A stretch of DNA of 64,000 nucleotides from CADEEN01 sp963783785 (GTDB lineage: Bacteria; Pseudomonadota; Gammaproteobacteria; Burkholderiales; Burkholderiaceae_C): assembly GCA_963783785.1 (NCBI GenBank), contig CAWAOQ010000015.1, forward strand, positions 62,001-126,000. Reading direction: 5' to 3'. Positions 25,545 through 34,320 of this stretch are shown here, in pieces. Position 1 is the first letter of the stretch; each line of letters starts with the position of its first letter. The translations under genes and the position numbers were made by a program. The notes below the pieces were generated by a model. It was not told the DNA's origin. It saw only the letters and a program-made list of their open reading frames with translations, and did no database searches.

Positions 25545-26492
25545 ATGCGCTCCCCGCCCAAGCCGACGCGGCGCGCGTTCCTGCAACGTCTGCCGGTGCT
25601 GGCCGCCGCGCTGCCCGGGGCGCTGGCCGCCGCGGCGCAGTCGGGGGCCGCGTCCGTCGCCACCAAGCCGATCCCGGCCACCGGTGAGTCGATCCCGGTG
25701 GTCGGCCTCGGCAGCTGGATCACCTTCAACGTCGGCAACGACCCTGTCGCGCTGGACGCCTGTGCCGCGGTGATGCGGGCCTTCTTCGACGCCGGCGGGC
25801 GGCTGATCGATTCGTCGCCGATGTACGGCTCGTCGCAGGCCACCATCGGCTTCGGCCTGGCGCGACTGGGCGGCAAGGCACCGGTGTTCGCCGCCGACAA
25901 GGTGTGGATCTCTTCGAGCCCCGGCGACAAGCGCGGCCCGGCGCAGATCGACGCCTCGGCCCGTCGCTGGGGCGTGCCGCGCTTCGACCTGCTGCAGGTG
26001 CACAACCTGCTCGACTGGGAAGCCCACCTGCCCACGCTGCTGGCGATGAAGGCCGCCGGCCACGTGCGCTACGTCGGCATCACCACCTCGGAGGGGCGGC
26101 GCCACCGCGAGATGGAAGCCCTGCTGCGCAGCCAGCCGCTCGATTTCGTCCAACTCACCTACAACCCGCTCGACCGCGAAGCCGAACAGCGCCTGCTGCC
26201 GCTGGCCGCCGAGCGCGGCATCGCCGTCATCGCCAACCGGCCGTTCCGCGAAGGCGCACTGCTGCAGGCACTGCAGCGCCATCCGCTGCCGGCATGGGCG
26301 GCCAGCGAACTCGGCTGCGACGGCTGGGCGCAGTACACGCTGAAGTTCATCGTCTCGCACCCGGCCGTCACCTGCGCGATCCCGGCCACCAGCCGCGTCG
26401 CGCATGTGCGGCAGAACCTCGGCGCCGCGCTCGGTCCGATGCCGGATGCGGCGCTGCGGCGGCGCATGGCCGCACACGTTGCGGCGCTCTGA
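25545..26492 (+). CDS. Aldo/keto reductase with Tat-type signal
   Basis: A 315-aa oxidoreductase of the AKR fold. The N-terminus KPTRRAFLQRLPVLAAALPGALAAAA has a twin-arginine motif (RRAFLQR), implying folded export to the periplasm. The AKR core includes VVGLGSW, LIDSSPMYGSSQATIG with the catalytic Asp and Tyr, LLQVHNLLDWE, VRYVGITTSEG, and ANRPFREGALL. The typical NADPH-binding C-terminal loop is weakly conserved. It starts 20 nt after the ABM gene. Exported AKRs of this type occur in Proteobacteria with unknown substrates. Confidence 0.88.
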   Translation: MRSPPKPTRRAFLQRLPVLAAALPGALAAAAQSGAASVATKPIPATGESIPVVGLGSWITFNVGNDPVALDACAAVMRAFFDAGGRLIDSSPMYGSSQATIGFGLARLGGKAPVFAADKVWISSSPGDKRGPAQIDASARRWGVPRFDLLQVHNLLDWEAHLPTLLAMKAAGHVRYVGITTSEGRRHREMEALLRSQPLDFVQLTYNPLDREAEQRLLPLAAERGIAVIANRPFREGALLQALQRHPLPAWAASELGCDGWAQYTLKFIVSHPAVTCAIPATSRVAHVRQNLGAALGPMPDAALRRRMAAHVAAL

Positions 26493-26505
26493 CGGCGGCG
26501 CGGCG

Positions 26506-27216
26506 ATGTCCGAGTGGTGGACCTACCGGCCGTCGGACTTCCTGCTGTTCTCGGCGCGCACCTACTACCGGTTGTTCGAGCTCTACAACGCCGACGTTTG
26601 GCCAGCCCATCTGCTGGCGATCGGCCTCGGGCTGGCATTGTGCGTGGCACTGTGGCAGGACCGCCCGTGGGCACCCCGCGCCGCGTGTGCACTGCTCGCG
26701 GCGGCGTGGCTGTGGGTGGCCTGGGCCTTTCATTGGCAGCGCTTTGCCAGCATCAACTGGGCGGCGACCTGGTTCGCCGCGGCGTTCGCGATCGAGGGTG
26801 CGCTGCTGCTGTGCTGGGCCGTCTTCGACGCCAATGCGCCAAGCGCCAGTCGACGGGGCGGTCGCGACCGCAGGCTCGCCCTGCTCCTGCTGGCCTTTGC
26901 GCTCGCCGTGCAACCGATGATCGGCACGCTGCTCGGTCGGCCGTGGCGGCAGGTGGAAGTGCTCGGTCTCGCCCCCGACCCGACCGTGCTCGGCACGCTC
27001 GGTCTGCTGTTGCTCGTGCGTCCCGGCAACCTGAACGGCGCGGCGGCGCCGCGGCGCCTGACGGTGGCGTGGGGGCTGCTGTGGCCGGTCCCGCTGCTGT
27101 GGTGCGCCATCACCGGCGCGACATTGGCCACGATGGCGTCGGCAGACGCCTTGCTGTTGCCTGGTGCCGCGTTGCTGGCGACGGCAATGGCCGGACATGC
27201 CGGCCGCGCCAGCTGA
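26506..27216 (+). CDS. DUF6064-like multi-spanning membrane protein
   Basis: A 236-aa protein with about seven hydrophobic segments. The opening EWWTYRPSDFLLFSARTYYRLFELYN is what I recall for the DUF6064 family. There is no transport or enzymatic motif. It starts 13 nt after the aldo/keto reductase and may be in the same transcript. The 245 nt downstream to the LysE gene show no clear feature. Confidence 0.78.
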   Translation: MSEWWTYRPSDFLLFSARTYYRLFELYNADVWPAHLLAIGLGLALCVALWQDRPWAPRAACALLAAAWLWVAWAFHWQRFASINWAATWFAAAFAIEGALLLCWAVFDANAPSASRRGGRDRRLALLLLAFALAVQPMIGTLLGRPWRQVEVLGLAPDPTVLGTLGLLLLVRPGNLNGAAAPRRLTVAWGLLWPVPLLWCAITGATLATMASADALLLPGAALLATAMAGHAGRAS

Positions 27217-27461
27217 CTCGAGGGGCGGCCGGCCCGCCCTGGTGAGCGCATCGACGAAGGTCGTGGGACGGCCGCGCTCGGCGTCGGCCCTGCAGCGCCA
27301 ATCGGCAGGAAATCCGGCGCAAAGCGCCCACGCGCCAGCGCGGATGTGCCGGCATCTCTCGATCGTCGACAGCTGGCACGGGCCTTGGCAGGCCGCACAA
27401 GGAGGACATGCCGAGCGGTCGTAGACTGGCCTTCCCCAACGCATTGGCGCGCGAGGATTCG

Positions 27462-28073
27462 ATGGCCCTGCATACCTGGTTGCTGTATCTCGTCGCCGCG
27501 GTGGGTCTGTCGCTGACACCCGGGCCGAACAGTCTGCTGGTGTTGACCCACGGTGCATTGCACGGCCACCGCAAGACCTTGTTCACGGTGTCTGGCGGTG
27601 CGGTCGGCTTCCTGGCACTGATTGCGCTTTCGATGCTGGGGATCGGCGCCGTGCTGCAAGCTTCGGCGGGCGCGCTGACGGTCCTGAAACTGCTGGGTGG
27701 CGCCTATCTGGTCTGGCTCGGCATCCAGCTCTGGCGCGCGCCGGCGATTCAGCTTCAGGCAGACGCATCAAGCGCCGACAGCCGCGGCGGCGCATTGTTT
27801 CGCCAGGGTTTGCTGACGGCAGTTTCCAATCCGAAGGCGCTGCTGTTCTACGGCGCCTTCCTGCCCCAGTTCATCGACCCGAGCCGTGACCTGCTGGTCC
27901 AGTTCATCGTCATGGCGACCATCTTCGTGGCGGTCGAGTTTGTCGTCGAGTATCTGATGGCGCTGCTGGCACATCGCATCCGTCCGCTTCTCGAACGTAT
28001 CGGCAAGAGCTTCAATCGCGCATGCGGAGGCATGTTCGTGGCCATGGGAGTGGCATTGCCGATGACGCGATGA
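27462..28073 (+). CDS. LysE/RhtB family amino acid exporter
   Basis: Six-helix inner-membrane exporter of 203 aa. The LysE signature LSLTPGPNSLLVLTHG is at residues 16-31, followed by GAYLVWLGIQLWR, the FRQGLLTAVSNPKALLFYGAFLPQF motif, and a helical end. The ATG at 27462 is chosen for the normal family N-terminus; a start 54 nt upstream is possible. It probably exports a neutral amino acid or homoserine lactone, which is unresolved. Confidence 0.92.
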   Translation: MALHTWLLYLVAAVGLSLTPGPNSLLVLTHGALHGHRKTLFTVSGGAVGFLALIALSMLGIGAVLQASAGALTVLKLLGGAYLVWLGIQLWRAPAIQLQADASSADSRGGALFRQGLLTAVSNPKALLFYGAFLPQFIDPSRDLLVQFIVMATIFVAVEFVVEYLMALLAHRIRPLLERIGKSFNRACGGMFVAMGVALPMTR

Positions 28074-28133
28074 GGTGCCGCACGGTCATGGCACTTGGGT
28101 CAGCGCCCGCAGCGGCCCCGTGAGAATGCGGGC

Positions 28134-29048
28134 ATGACTCAAGCCGCTGCCCCGAGCGCCACGCTCACTCGCGTCGCCTTCGCCACGCTGCTGCTGATCG
28201 CGTTGATGATGGGCGCCAACCATGTGGCGGCGCGCGTGGCGTTCAACCACGGCGTCGATGTCGCCACGGCAGTGAGCTTTCGCAGCACGGTCACCGCGCT
28301 GGTGGTCGGCTTGCTGCTGGTGGTGCAACAGGTGCCGGTGCGCCTGACCTCACGGCATCGGCGCGCGCTGCCGGGCATCGGCTTGTTGATCGGCGTGCAG
28401 AGCCTGTGCCTCTACGCCGCGGTGGCGCGTCTGCCGGTGGCGCTCGCGCTGCTGGCCTTCAACACCTACCCGCTGTGGACGGCGCTGTGGGCGCGCGTGA
28501 TCTACCGCCACCGCCCCGAGCCGCGCGTGCTGCGGGCGATGCCGGTGATGCTGCTCGGCCTGGCGCTGGCACTCGACGTGCTGGGCGCGGCCTCGGGCCT
28601 CGGCGTGGCCGGGCAATGGGGGCGCATCGGCATCGGGGTGGCCTTCGCGCTGGCGGCCGCGGCCACCTTCGGCATGGTGCTGGTGCTGACGCAGCACGAG
28701 GCCGGCACGCTCGACGGCCGCGTGCGCACCGCCACCACGATGGCGGTGGCCGCGCTGGTGGCGCTGGCCGGCGTGGCCTCGCAGGGCGGCTTTGCCCTGC
28801 CGCAGGCCGCACCCGGCTGGTGGGGGCTGCTGGCGCTGACCTTCCTGTACGGCACCGCGTTCACGATCCTGTTCACGGTGCTGCCGCGGCTGGGCGTGGT
28901 CGGCAACTCGGCGATCATGAACATCGAGCCGATCTTTGCGCTGGTGCTCGCGTGGGCGCTGCTCGGCCAGGCCATCGCGCCGATGCAGGTCGCCGGCGGG
29001 CTGCTGGTGGTGGCGACGGTGATGTGGCTGGGGCTGCGCCGGCATTGA
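28134..29048 (+). CDS. EamA/DMT family transporter
   Basis: A 304-aa ten-helix exporter with two EamA repeats. ALMMGANHVAARVAFNHGVD opens repeat 1 and AAAATFGMVLVLTQHEAG is in repeat 2; the end IMNIEPIFALVLAWALLGQ is a strong EamA signature. Inner membrane. It is a second EamA protein in the window, only distantly similar to the one at 8361. The substrate is unknown. Confidence 0.88.
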   Translation: MTQAAAPSATLTRVAFATLLLIALMMGANHVAARVAFNHGVDVATAVSFRSTVTALVVGLLLVVQQVPVRLTSRHRRALPGIGLLIGVQSLCLYAAVARLPVALALLAFNTYPLWTALWARVIYRHRPEPRVLRAMPVMLLGLALALDVLGAASGLGVAGQWGRIGIGVAFALAAAATFGMVLVLTQHEAGTLDGRVRTATTMAVAALVALAGVASQGGFALPQAAPGWWGLLALTFLYGTAFTILFTVLPRLGVVGNSAIMNIEPIFALVLAWALLGQAIAPMQVAGGLLVVATVMWLGLRRH

Positions 29049-29070
29049 GCGCCGCGCGCGGCACCCCCGC

Positions 29071-30006
29071 TCAGGCGGATGCGAACAGCCGCGCACCGAC
29101 CAGTGCCGGGTCCTCGATCGTGCGAACGGCGTCGAACGCGGCCTGTGCCTCGGGGTGGCGGCGGCGCAGCAAGTTGAGCCATTGCTTCAGGCGCCCGGCG
29201 CGATGGCGCGGCTGCACATGCGCGGCGATGTGGTGCCAGTACTGCGCCACCAGCGGCAGCAGTGCGGGCCAAGCCAGCGCCGGCCCGAGGGGGCTGCGGA
29301 TGGCGAGCGCGAGGCCAGGGTCGGCGACCATGCCGCGGCCGAGCATCAGCGCATCGCAACCCGACGCCTCGACGCAGCGGCGCGCATCGTCGGCGCTCCA
29401 GATCTCGCCGTTGGCCACCACCGGGATGTGCACCGCCTCGCGGATTGCAGCAATGCTGTCCCAGTACGCCGGCGGCCGGTAGCCATGCGCCTTGGTCCGC
29501 GCATGCACCACCAACTCACAGGCGCCGGCATCGGCGATGGCGCGCGCGTTGTCGAGCATCAGCGACGCGTCGCGATGGCCGAGCCGCATCTTGGCCGACA
29601 CCGGCAGCGCCGCCGGCACCGCGCGCCGCACCGCCGCGACGATGGCGTGCACGAGGCCGGGGTCGTCGAGCAGCACCGCGCCGCCGCGATGGCGGTTGAC
29701 GGTGGGCGCCGGACAGCCGAAGTTGAGGTCGACGCCCTCGGCCCCGAGCGCGGCCAGCGCGGCGGCGTTGTCGGCCAGGCAGGCTGCATCGGAGCCGAGC
29801 AATTGCGCGCGCACCGGCGTGCCCGCGGCGGTGCGGCTGCCCTGCGCCAGCTCGGGCATCAGGCGCAGGAACACGCGGTCGGGCAGCAATTGGTCGGTGA
29901 CGCGGATGAACTCCGAGACGCAGCGGTCGACACCGCCGGCGCGCGTGAGCACGTCGCGCAGGCTGTGGTCGAGCAGGCCTTCCATCGGTGCGAGCAGGAG
30001 CTTCAT
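29071..30006 (-). CDS. dusC: tRNA-dihydrouridine(16) synthase DusC
   Basis: FMN-dependent reductase that makes dihydrouridine in tRNA, 311 aa. The TIM-barrel motifs are LLLAPMEGLLDHSLRDVL at the start, QLLGSD, VDLNFGCPAPTVNRHRGGA with the catalytic Cys, VSAKMRLGH, VVHARTKAHGY, VVANGEIW and DALMLGRGMVADP. The MEGLLD start and LNFGCPAPTVNR variant fit DusC rather than DusA or DusB. The 237 nt upstream hold no other gene. Confidence 0.9.
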   Translation of the reverse strand: MKLLLAPMEGLLDHSLRDVLTRAGGVDRCVSEFIRVTDQLLPDRVFLRLMPELAQGSRTAAGTPVRAQLLGSDAACLADNAAALAALGAEGVDLNFGCPAPTVNRHRGGAVLLDDPGLVHAIVAAVRRAVPAALPVSAKMRLGHRDASLMLDNARAIADAGACELVVHARTKAHGYRPPAYWDSIAAIREAVHIPVVANGEIWSADDARRCVEASGCDALMLGRGMVADPGLALAIRSPLGPALAWPALLPLVAQYWHHIAAHVQPRHRAGRLKQWLNLLRRRHPEAQAAFDAVRTIEDPALVGARLFASA

Positions 30007-30211
30007 GGGCAGGCAGTGTAGGCAGCGGCGTCGCATGCCGGCCAGGCCGGATGTTGACGCACGCCGCCGCCAGGCGCGCAGTCGCGCCTTCGCTGCACAC
30101 CTGCCACAGCAGGCCGCCGATTTGCTTGCCGACACAGGCACCGATGATCGACAACCTCGACTTTGGAAGTCGCGCAGCCGTGCGGTGCGCACGGTAACGA
30201 AGATCAAGCGA

Positions 30212-30241
30212 GGATCAAGCGTGGGCAGTGCCGCTTGATCC
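30212..30241. terminator. Inverted repeat after the VanX-type gene, likely terminator
   Basis: GGATCAAGCG (30212-30221) pairs perfectly with CGCTTGATCC (30232-30241) around a 10-nt loop, beginning 3 nt after the stop of the minus-strand dipeptidase gene. An extra copy of GATCAAGCG sits at 30202-30210, so the arm is tandemly repeated. There is no long T tract, so termination efficiency is uncertain. Confidence 0.5.
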
Positions 30242-30243
30242 GC

Positions 30244-30861
30244 TCACAGCACGCGCGGGTAGGTGCGCCGCACGTGCTCGCGGTCGCCGTGGTCGAAGTG
30301 CCACCACTCGTGGGCAATGCCGACGAAGCCGCCGGCCGCCATCGCGCCGCGCAGCCACTCGCGCGCAGTGATGTGCGCCGGCGTGATCGCACCGGCGGCG
30401 AGTTGCTCGGCTTCGAGGGCCGGGTGCGAGGCCAGCGTCATCGCGTCGAAGCCGCTGCCCATGTCGAGTTCGCGGCCAGCGGCGTCGCGCAGGGTCACGT
30501 CCACCGCCATGCCGAACGAGTGGATCGAGCCGCGCGACGGCTCGGCGAAGTAGTGCGCTGCCGGCGTGCCGGCGACGTCGCGCCAGATCGCCTCCTGCAC
30601 GCGCTGCGGGCGCAATGCGTCGAGCACCAGCAGGCGGTGACCGGGATGCGTGCGCGCCAGCCAGGTCGCGGCGGCTTCGAGGCCGGCAGCGGCCTCGGCG
30701 CGCAGCCACGCGCAGTCGATGCCGTCGTAGAGCACGCGGCCGTCGAAGTTGTTGGCACTGGCGTAGCGCAGGTCGACATCGATGCCGGCAAGGCTGGCCA
30801 GGCGGCGAAACGCCGGGTGCGCGGCAATGTCTTCGACGCGGATCGACGGCAGCGGATTCAT
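30244..30861 (-). CDS. ddpX: D-alanyl-D-alanine dipeptidase, VanX/DdpX family
   Basis: Zinc dipeptidase of 205 aa. It shows all catalytic parts of VanX: R84 in DALRPQ, H114 and D121 in SIHSFGMAVDV, and E185/H188 in HEWWHFD, at nearly the same spacing as in VanX. There is no signal peptide from the ATG at 30861, so it is probably cytoplasmic; an upstream start at 30912 does not add one. In non-resistant Gram-negatives such enzymes recycle D-Ala-D-Ala from cell-wall turnover as nutrient. No vanA/vanH-type ligase is nearby. It is divergent from rlpA. Confidence 0.9.
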   Translation of the reverse strand: MNPLPSIRVEDIAAHPAFRRLASLAGIDVDLRYASANNFDGRVLYDGIDCAWLRAEAAAGLEAAATWLARTHPGHRLLVLDALRPQRVQEAIWRDVAGTPAAHYFAEPSRGSIHSFGMAVDVTLRDAAGRELDMGSGFDAMTLASHPALEAEQLAAGAITPAHITAREWLRGAMAAGGFVGIAHEWWHFDHGDREHVRRTYPRVL

Positions 30862-30952
30862 GCGCGCCGCACCGCCAACATTGCACACCAGCGGCAAAAC
30901 ATCATGTTGCATCGATCATAGCCAGCGCAGCCGCTGCTACCCTCGCGGCGCG

Positions 30953-31888
30953 ATGATGACGACGCACCGGCCTGCAGCTGCCTTCCGATGGGCGACGACG
31001 CTTGCACTGGCGCTGGCCGTGTTGCTGGTCGCCGGCTGCGCGACGCGCACGCCGACGCCTCCGCTGGAAGCGCCGCAGCCCGGCCCGCGCCTCGACCCGA
31101 TGCAGGTGCCCGATGCGCTACCGATGCTCGAGCCGATCCGCGCCGGTGGCCCGAACAAGCCCTACGAGGTGCTCGGCGAGAGCTATGTGCCGCTGCCCGC
31201 CGATGCGCCGCTGAGCGAGAGCGGCCTGGCCTCCTGGTACGGCAGCAAGTTCCACGGCCGCCGCACCGCCAGCGGCGAGACCTACAACATGTACGCGATG
31301 ACGGCCGCGCACCCGACGCTGCCGCTGCCGAGCTTTGCGCGCGTCACCAACCCGGCCAACGGCCGCTCGGTGATCGTTCGCGTGAACGACCGCGGCCCGT
31401 TCGTCAAGGGCCGCGTCATCGACCTGAGCTACACCGCGGCGCGCAAGCTCGGCGTGGCCGGACTCACGACGGTGAAGGTCGAGCGCATCACGCCCGACGA
31501 GATCCGCACCGGCGCCTGGCAGCGCAACACACCGCCGATCGACGGCGACGAGCCGCCGGCCGTGGCCGCTGCCGTAGAGGCTGTGCCCGCGAGCGCGGCG
31601 GTGCCGGTGGCCGCGACGGCCAGCGAAGGGGGCAGTGCGCCCGCCGTCGCGACACGCGGCTTCTGGATCCAGCTCGGCGCATACCGCGACAGTCGCGGTG
31701 CCCAGCAGATGCAGCAACAGGCCTCCGACGCGGTCGAAGACCTTGCGCCGATGTTGACGGTGTTTGCCGACCGCACAGTGCACCGCGTGCAGGCCGGGCC
31801 GTTCGCGAGCCGCGACGAGGCGCAGCGCGCGGCCGAGCGCGTGCGCGAGAGGATGCTGCTGAAGCCGGTGGTGGTCGAACGCCGCTGA
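30953..31888 (+). CDS. rlpA: Septal ring lytic transglycosylase RlpA family lipoprotein
   Basis: A 311-aa outer-membrane lipoprotein. The lipobox LLVAGC ends at about residue 25. The double-psi beta-barrel catalytic domain (about 83-170) has ASWYGSKFHGRRTASGE and RVNDRGPFVKGRVIDLSYTAA with the conserved Asp. An Ala/Pro-rich linker leads to a C-terminal SPOR domain (FWIQLGAYRD... VHRVQAGPFASRDEAQ, about 238-308) that binds denuded glycan at the septum. It is divergent from the VanX-type dipeptidase across 91 nt. Confidence 0.94.
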   Translation: MMTTHRPAAAFRWATTLALALAVLLVAGCATRTPTPPLEAPQPGPRLDPMQVPDALPMLEPIRAGGPNKPYEVLGESYVPLPADAPLSESGLASWYGSKFHGRRTASGETYNMYAMTAAHPTLPLPSFARVTNPANGRSVIVRVNDRGPFVKGRVIDLSYTAARKLGVAGLTTVKVERITPDEIRTGAWQRNTPPIDGDEPPAVAAAVEAVPASAAVPVAATASEGGSAPAVATRGFWIQLGAYRDSRGAQQMQQQASDAVEDLAPMLTVFADRTVHRVQAGPFASRDEAQRAAERVRERMLLKPVVVERR

Positions 31889-31898
31889 AGCCGCGCCC

Positions 31899-34097
31899 TC
31901 AGTAGTCCAGCCACTCGATCGGCTGCACCGGCGCTGCGCCGCGAATGCGTTCGATGGTCTGCGCGATCACCGCCACGTCGTTGTCGAAAGCGCCATGCTG
32001 CGCCGGCACCGTCTTGCCCTTCTTGTTGACGACGACACTGGGCGCCTCGACGGGCTGCACGCGGCCCTTGAATCGAGCGAGCCACTGCTGCACCGATGGC
32101 AACTGCGACGCCGCCCACTGGTCTGCGTCGCGTTCCCAGCCCGGGGTCACTGCGCGCTCGAGCCCCAGCAGCGGCATCTTGCGTTCATCGTCGAGCGCGC
32201 GGCTGACCAGGTACAGCAGCGACTTGCCGTACAGGTGCAGGCCCTTCACGCCCGCCAGGAAGTCGTCTTTCTCCTCGCGGTCCTTCAGGCAGTGCAGCGC
32301 GATCTGGCTGCTGGGCAGGATCGCGCTCGCGGCGCCGAGGTACTTGTCGAGCGCGAACCGCAGCGAGCAGGCCGCCGCATACAGCGTGCAACTGGCCACC
32401 GCCACCGGTGCCGCCCCGCCCGGCGGCGCCGCCAGCAGTGCCACCAGATGCCCAAGCAGGATCGCGCCTGCCGAATGGCCGGCCAGGTGCAGCGAGAAGC
32501 CGCGGCCCTGCGTGGCACCACGCAGTTGGGCCAGCGACTGCGCCAGCAACGCCAGCCCGTGGCCGGCCTGGGCGCCGCCCGCGGCGTTCTCGCGCATCTC
32601 GGACCAGACGCCCTTGAGCACACGGCGGGCGAGCTCTTCGACGCGCCGATCGCGCGCCTCGCCGAGCTCGTCGAGAAAACCGGCGGCGCGCATCTCCGCA
32701 GGCGTCGAAGCGCCGAAGAACGAGCGGAACTTGTCTTCCAGCATCGCCGTCAGCGTCTCGAGCGGGCCGGTGCGCCAGGTCAGGAACAGCGGGTAGATGC
32801 CGTTGGCCTCGAAGTACGGTGCCAGCACGCGGATGCGGTCGATGGCCTCGGGCTCGCTGTTCAGGCCGCCGTGCGCATAGACCAACAGCCTGGGCTCGGC
32901 CTGGCTTGCCAACCAGGCCTTCGGCCGGGTGAAGGCAATCTCGCGCACCAGCTGCCCGGCGTCGCCACCGACGCCGGCGGTGATGTCGGTGATGCAGAGG
33001 CGGCCGTCGTTGCCCGTCACCAGCGTGTGGCCGTAGGCCTGCGCGGTGGTCCAGGGCTGGTAGGGCTTGTGGTCGAACTCGCGATCGATCGGCCACGGAT
33101 CGTCGGGCGGGTTGTCGGGGTTGCGCGGGCTGAAGTCGAAGTAGCCCAGCGAGCGGCCGCTGCGCGAGGGCCAGCGCAGGGCTTCGATGCGATGCGGCTG
33201 GCGCGCGCGCTCCTGCGGCACCCCCAGCGCGCAGGCCCAGGCGTCGGTGCCGAAGGCGACCCAGTCGGCGTACGACATCACGGCAAAGCCGCGCGCCCCC
33301 CAGGCCTGCCCCCACGAGTTCTGCACCACGAAGCCGCGCTCGTTGTAGCCGACCAGCGCGAAGGCGTGGCCGCCGGTCCTGCGCGGGTCGGCGGCGGGCG
33401 GGATCAGCGGCAACTCGCCGTGCGAGCGCGGCGCCTTGGCGACTTCGGGCACCCGATCCCAGCCATCGTGAATGCGGGCCGACACGTACACCGCGCCGAT
33501 CTGCTCGATCGCCGACTGCATGTCGACGACCGACTTGCCGTTGACGCGGTAGTACACGCCGAGCGGCCGCGAGACGGCATCGACGTCCCAGCCTTCGGCC
33601 GGCCGCAGCAGGCGCACGTCGCCGTCCTTGCCCCGATAACGCCACAGCGCATCGGCGCACACGCCGTGCTTGTGCCAGCCCTTCAGCGCACCGCGGCACG
33701 ACGAGCCTTCGTAGCCGTCGCCCTGCCATTCGTCGTAGCGCCGCGCCAACTCGTAGAGCATGCGCGGGCTCACCGGGTCGAACGGCGCCGCCGCTTCGGC
33801 GCCGAGGTGGCGCACCCAGAACAGGTGGTTGACGACAGCGGCCAGGCCGAAGCCGGTGCAGGCCCCTTCGCGGCCCTGGTCGAGCACCAGGCGGGCCTTG
33901 ATGTACGGCGGCAGCCAGGCGCGCAGCTGGTTGTCGTCGGGCCAGCAGGGCGCAAGCGAACGCAGTGGTGACGCATACGCCAGATCGCGAAAGTCCAGCC
34001 GGTCGGGGCGGGCGTCGAACTTCGCCGTCTGGAAGGTCGTGCGGATCTGGCCGCCCTGTGACTTTCGCGTCGGGGCCTTGCGCTGTTTGCCTGCCAT
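31899..34097 (-). CDS. Papain-like (C1) cysteine peptidase fused to an alpha/beta hydrolase domain
   Basis: A 732-aa protein with two apparently complete catalytic modules. Residues 60-290 form a papain-like peptidase: oxyanion Q74 and nucleophile C80 in QGREGACTGFG, H244 in GGHAFALVGYN, and N260 in VVQNSWGQAWG. Residues 400-650 form a lipase-like alpha/beta hydrolase: LLVYAHGGLNSE supplies the oxyanion segment and S542 in LAGHSAGAILLG is the nucleophile elbow. The N-terminus is basic (MAGKQRKAPTRK) with no signal peptide, and no pro-peptide is visible, unlike most C1 enzymes. It ends 10 nt after the convergent rlpA; the region upstream (34098-34320) has no gene. Function unknown. Confidence 0.85.
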   Translation of the reverse strand: MAGKQRKAPTRKSQGGQIRTTFQTAKFDARPDRLDFRDLAYASPLRSLAPCWPDDNQLRAWLPPYIKARLVLDQGREGACTGFGLAAVVNHLFWVRHLGAEAAAPFDPVSPRMLYELARRYDEWQGDGYEGSSCRGALKGWHKHGVCADALWRYRGKDGDVRLLRPAEGWDVDAVSRPLGVYYRVNGKSVVDMQSAIEQIGAVYVSARIHDGWDRVPEVAKAPRSHGELPLIPPAADPRRTGGHAFALVGYNERGFVVQNSWGQAWGARGFAVMSYADWVAFGTDAWACALGVPQERARQPHRIEALRWPSRSGRSLGYFDFSPRNPDNPPDDPWPIDREFDHKPYQPWTTAQAYGHTLVTGNDGRLCITDITAGVGGDAGQLVREIAFTRPKAWLASQAEPRLLVYAHGGLNSEPEAIDRIRVLAPYFEANGIYPLFLTWRTGPLETLTAMLEDKFRSFFGASTPAEMRAAGFLDELGEARDRRVEELARRVLKGVWSEMRENAAGGAQAGHGLALLAQSLAQLRGATQGRGFSLHLAGHSAGAILLGHLVALLAAPPGGAAPVAVASCTLYAAACSLRFALDKYLGAASAILPSSQIALHCLKDREEKDDFLAGVKGLHLYGKSLLYLVSRALDDERKMPLLGLERAVTPGWERDADQWAASQLPSVQQWLARFKGRVQPVEAPSVVVNKKGKTVPAQHGAFDNDVAVIAQTIERIRGAAPVQPIEWLDY

Positions 34098-34320
34098 GGA
34101 GCGTTCTCCCGAATGCGATCAACGATCGTGTGCAGTTCGGGTCCGGCGTGGCAATCCCTAGACAGGCCGTGCAGGATCGACCTGTCCATGCCCGTGGCCG
34201 CGCGGTGCAGTGCATGCAGGTGGTAGGCAGGCTCCTCCCCGACGAAGGCGTCCGGGCATGGTTCAGAAGCTGCTGCTCGCCAGTGGCGCGCCGACCTTTC
34301 GCCCGCGGAAGATCGGCCGG

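Noticed and set aside
31995..33971. 658-codon plus-strand open frame opposite the peptidase-hydrolase gene
   Set aside because: Composition is that of a shadow frame; the minus-strand protein carries two sets of catalytic motifs.
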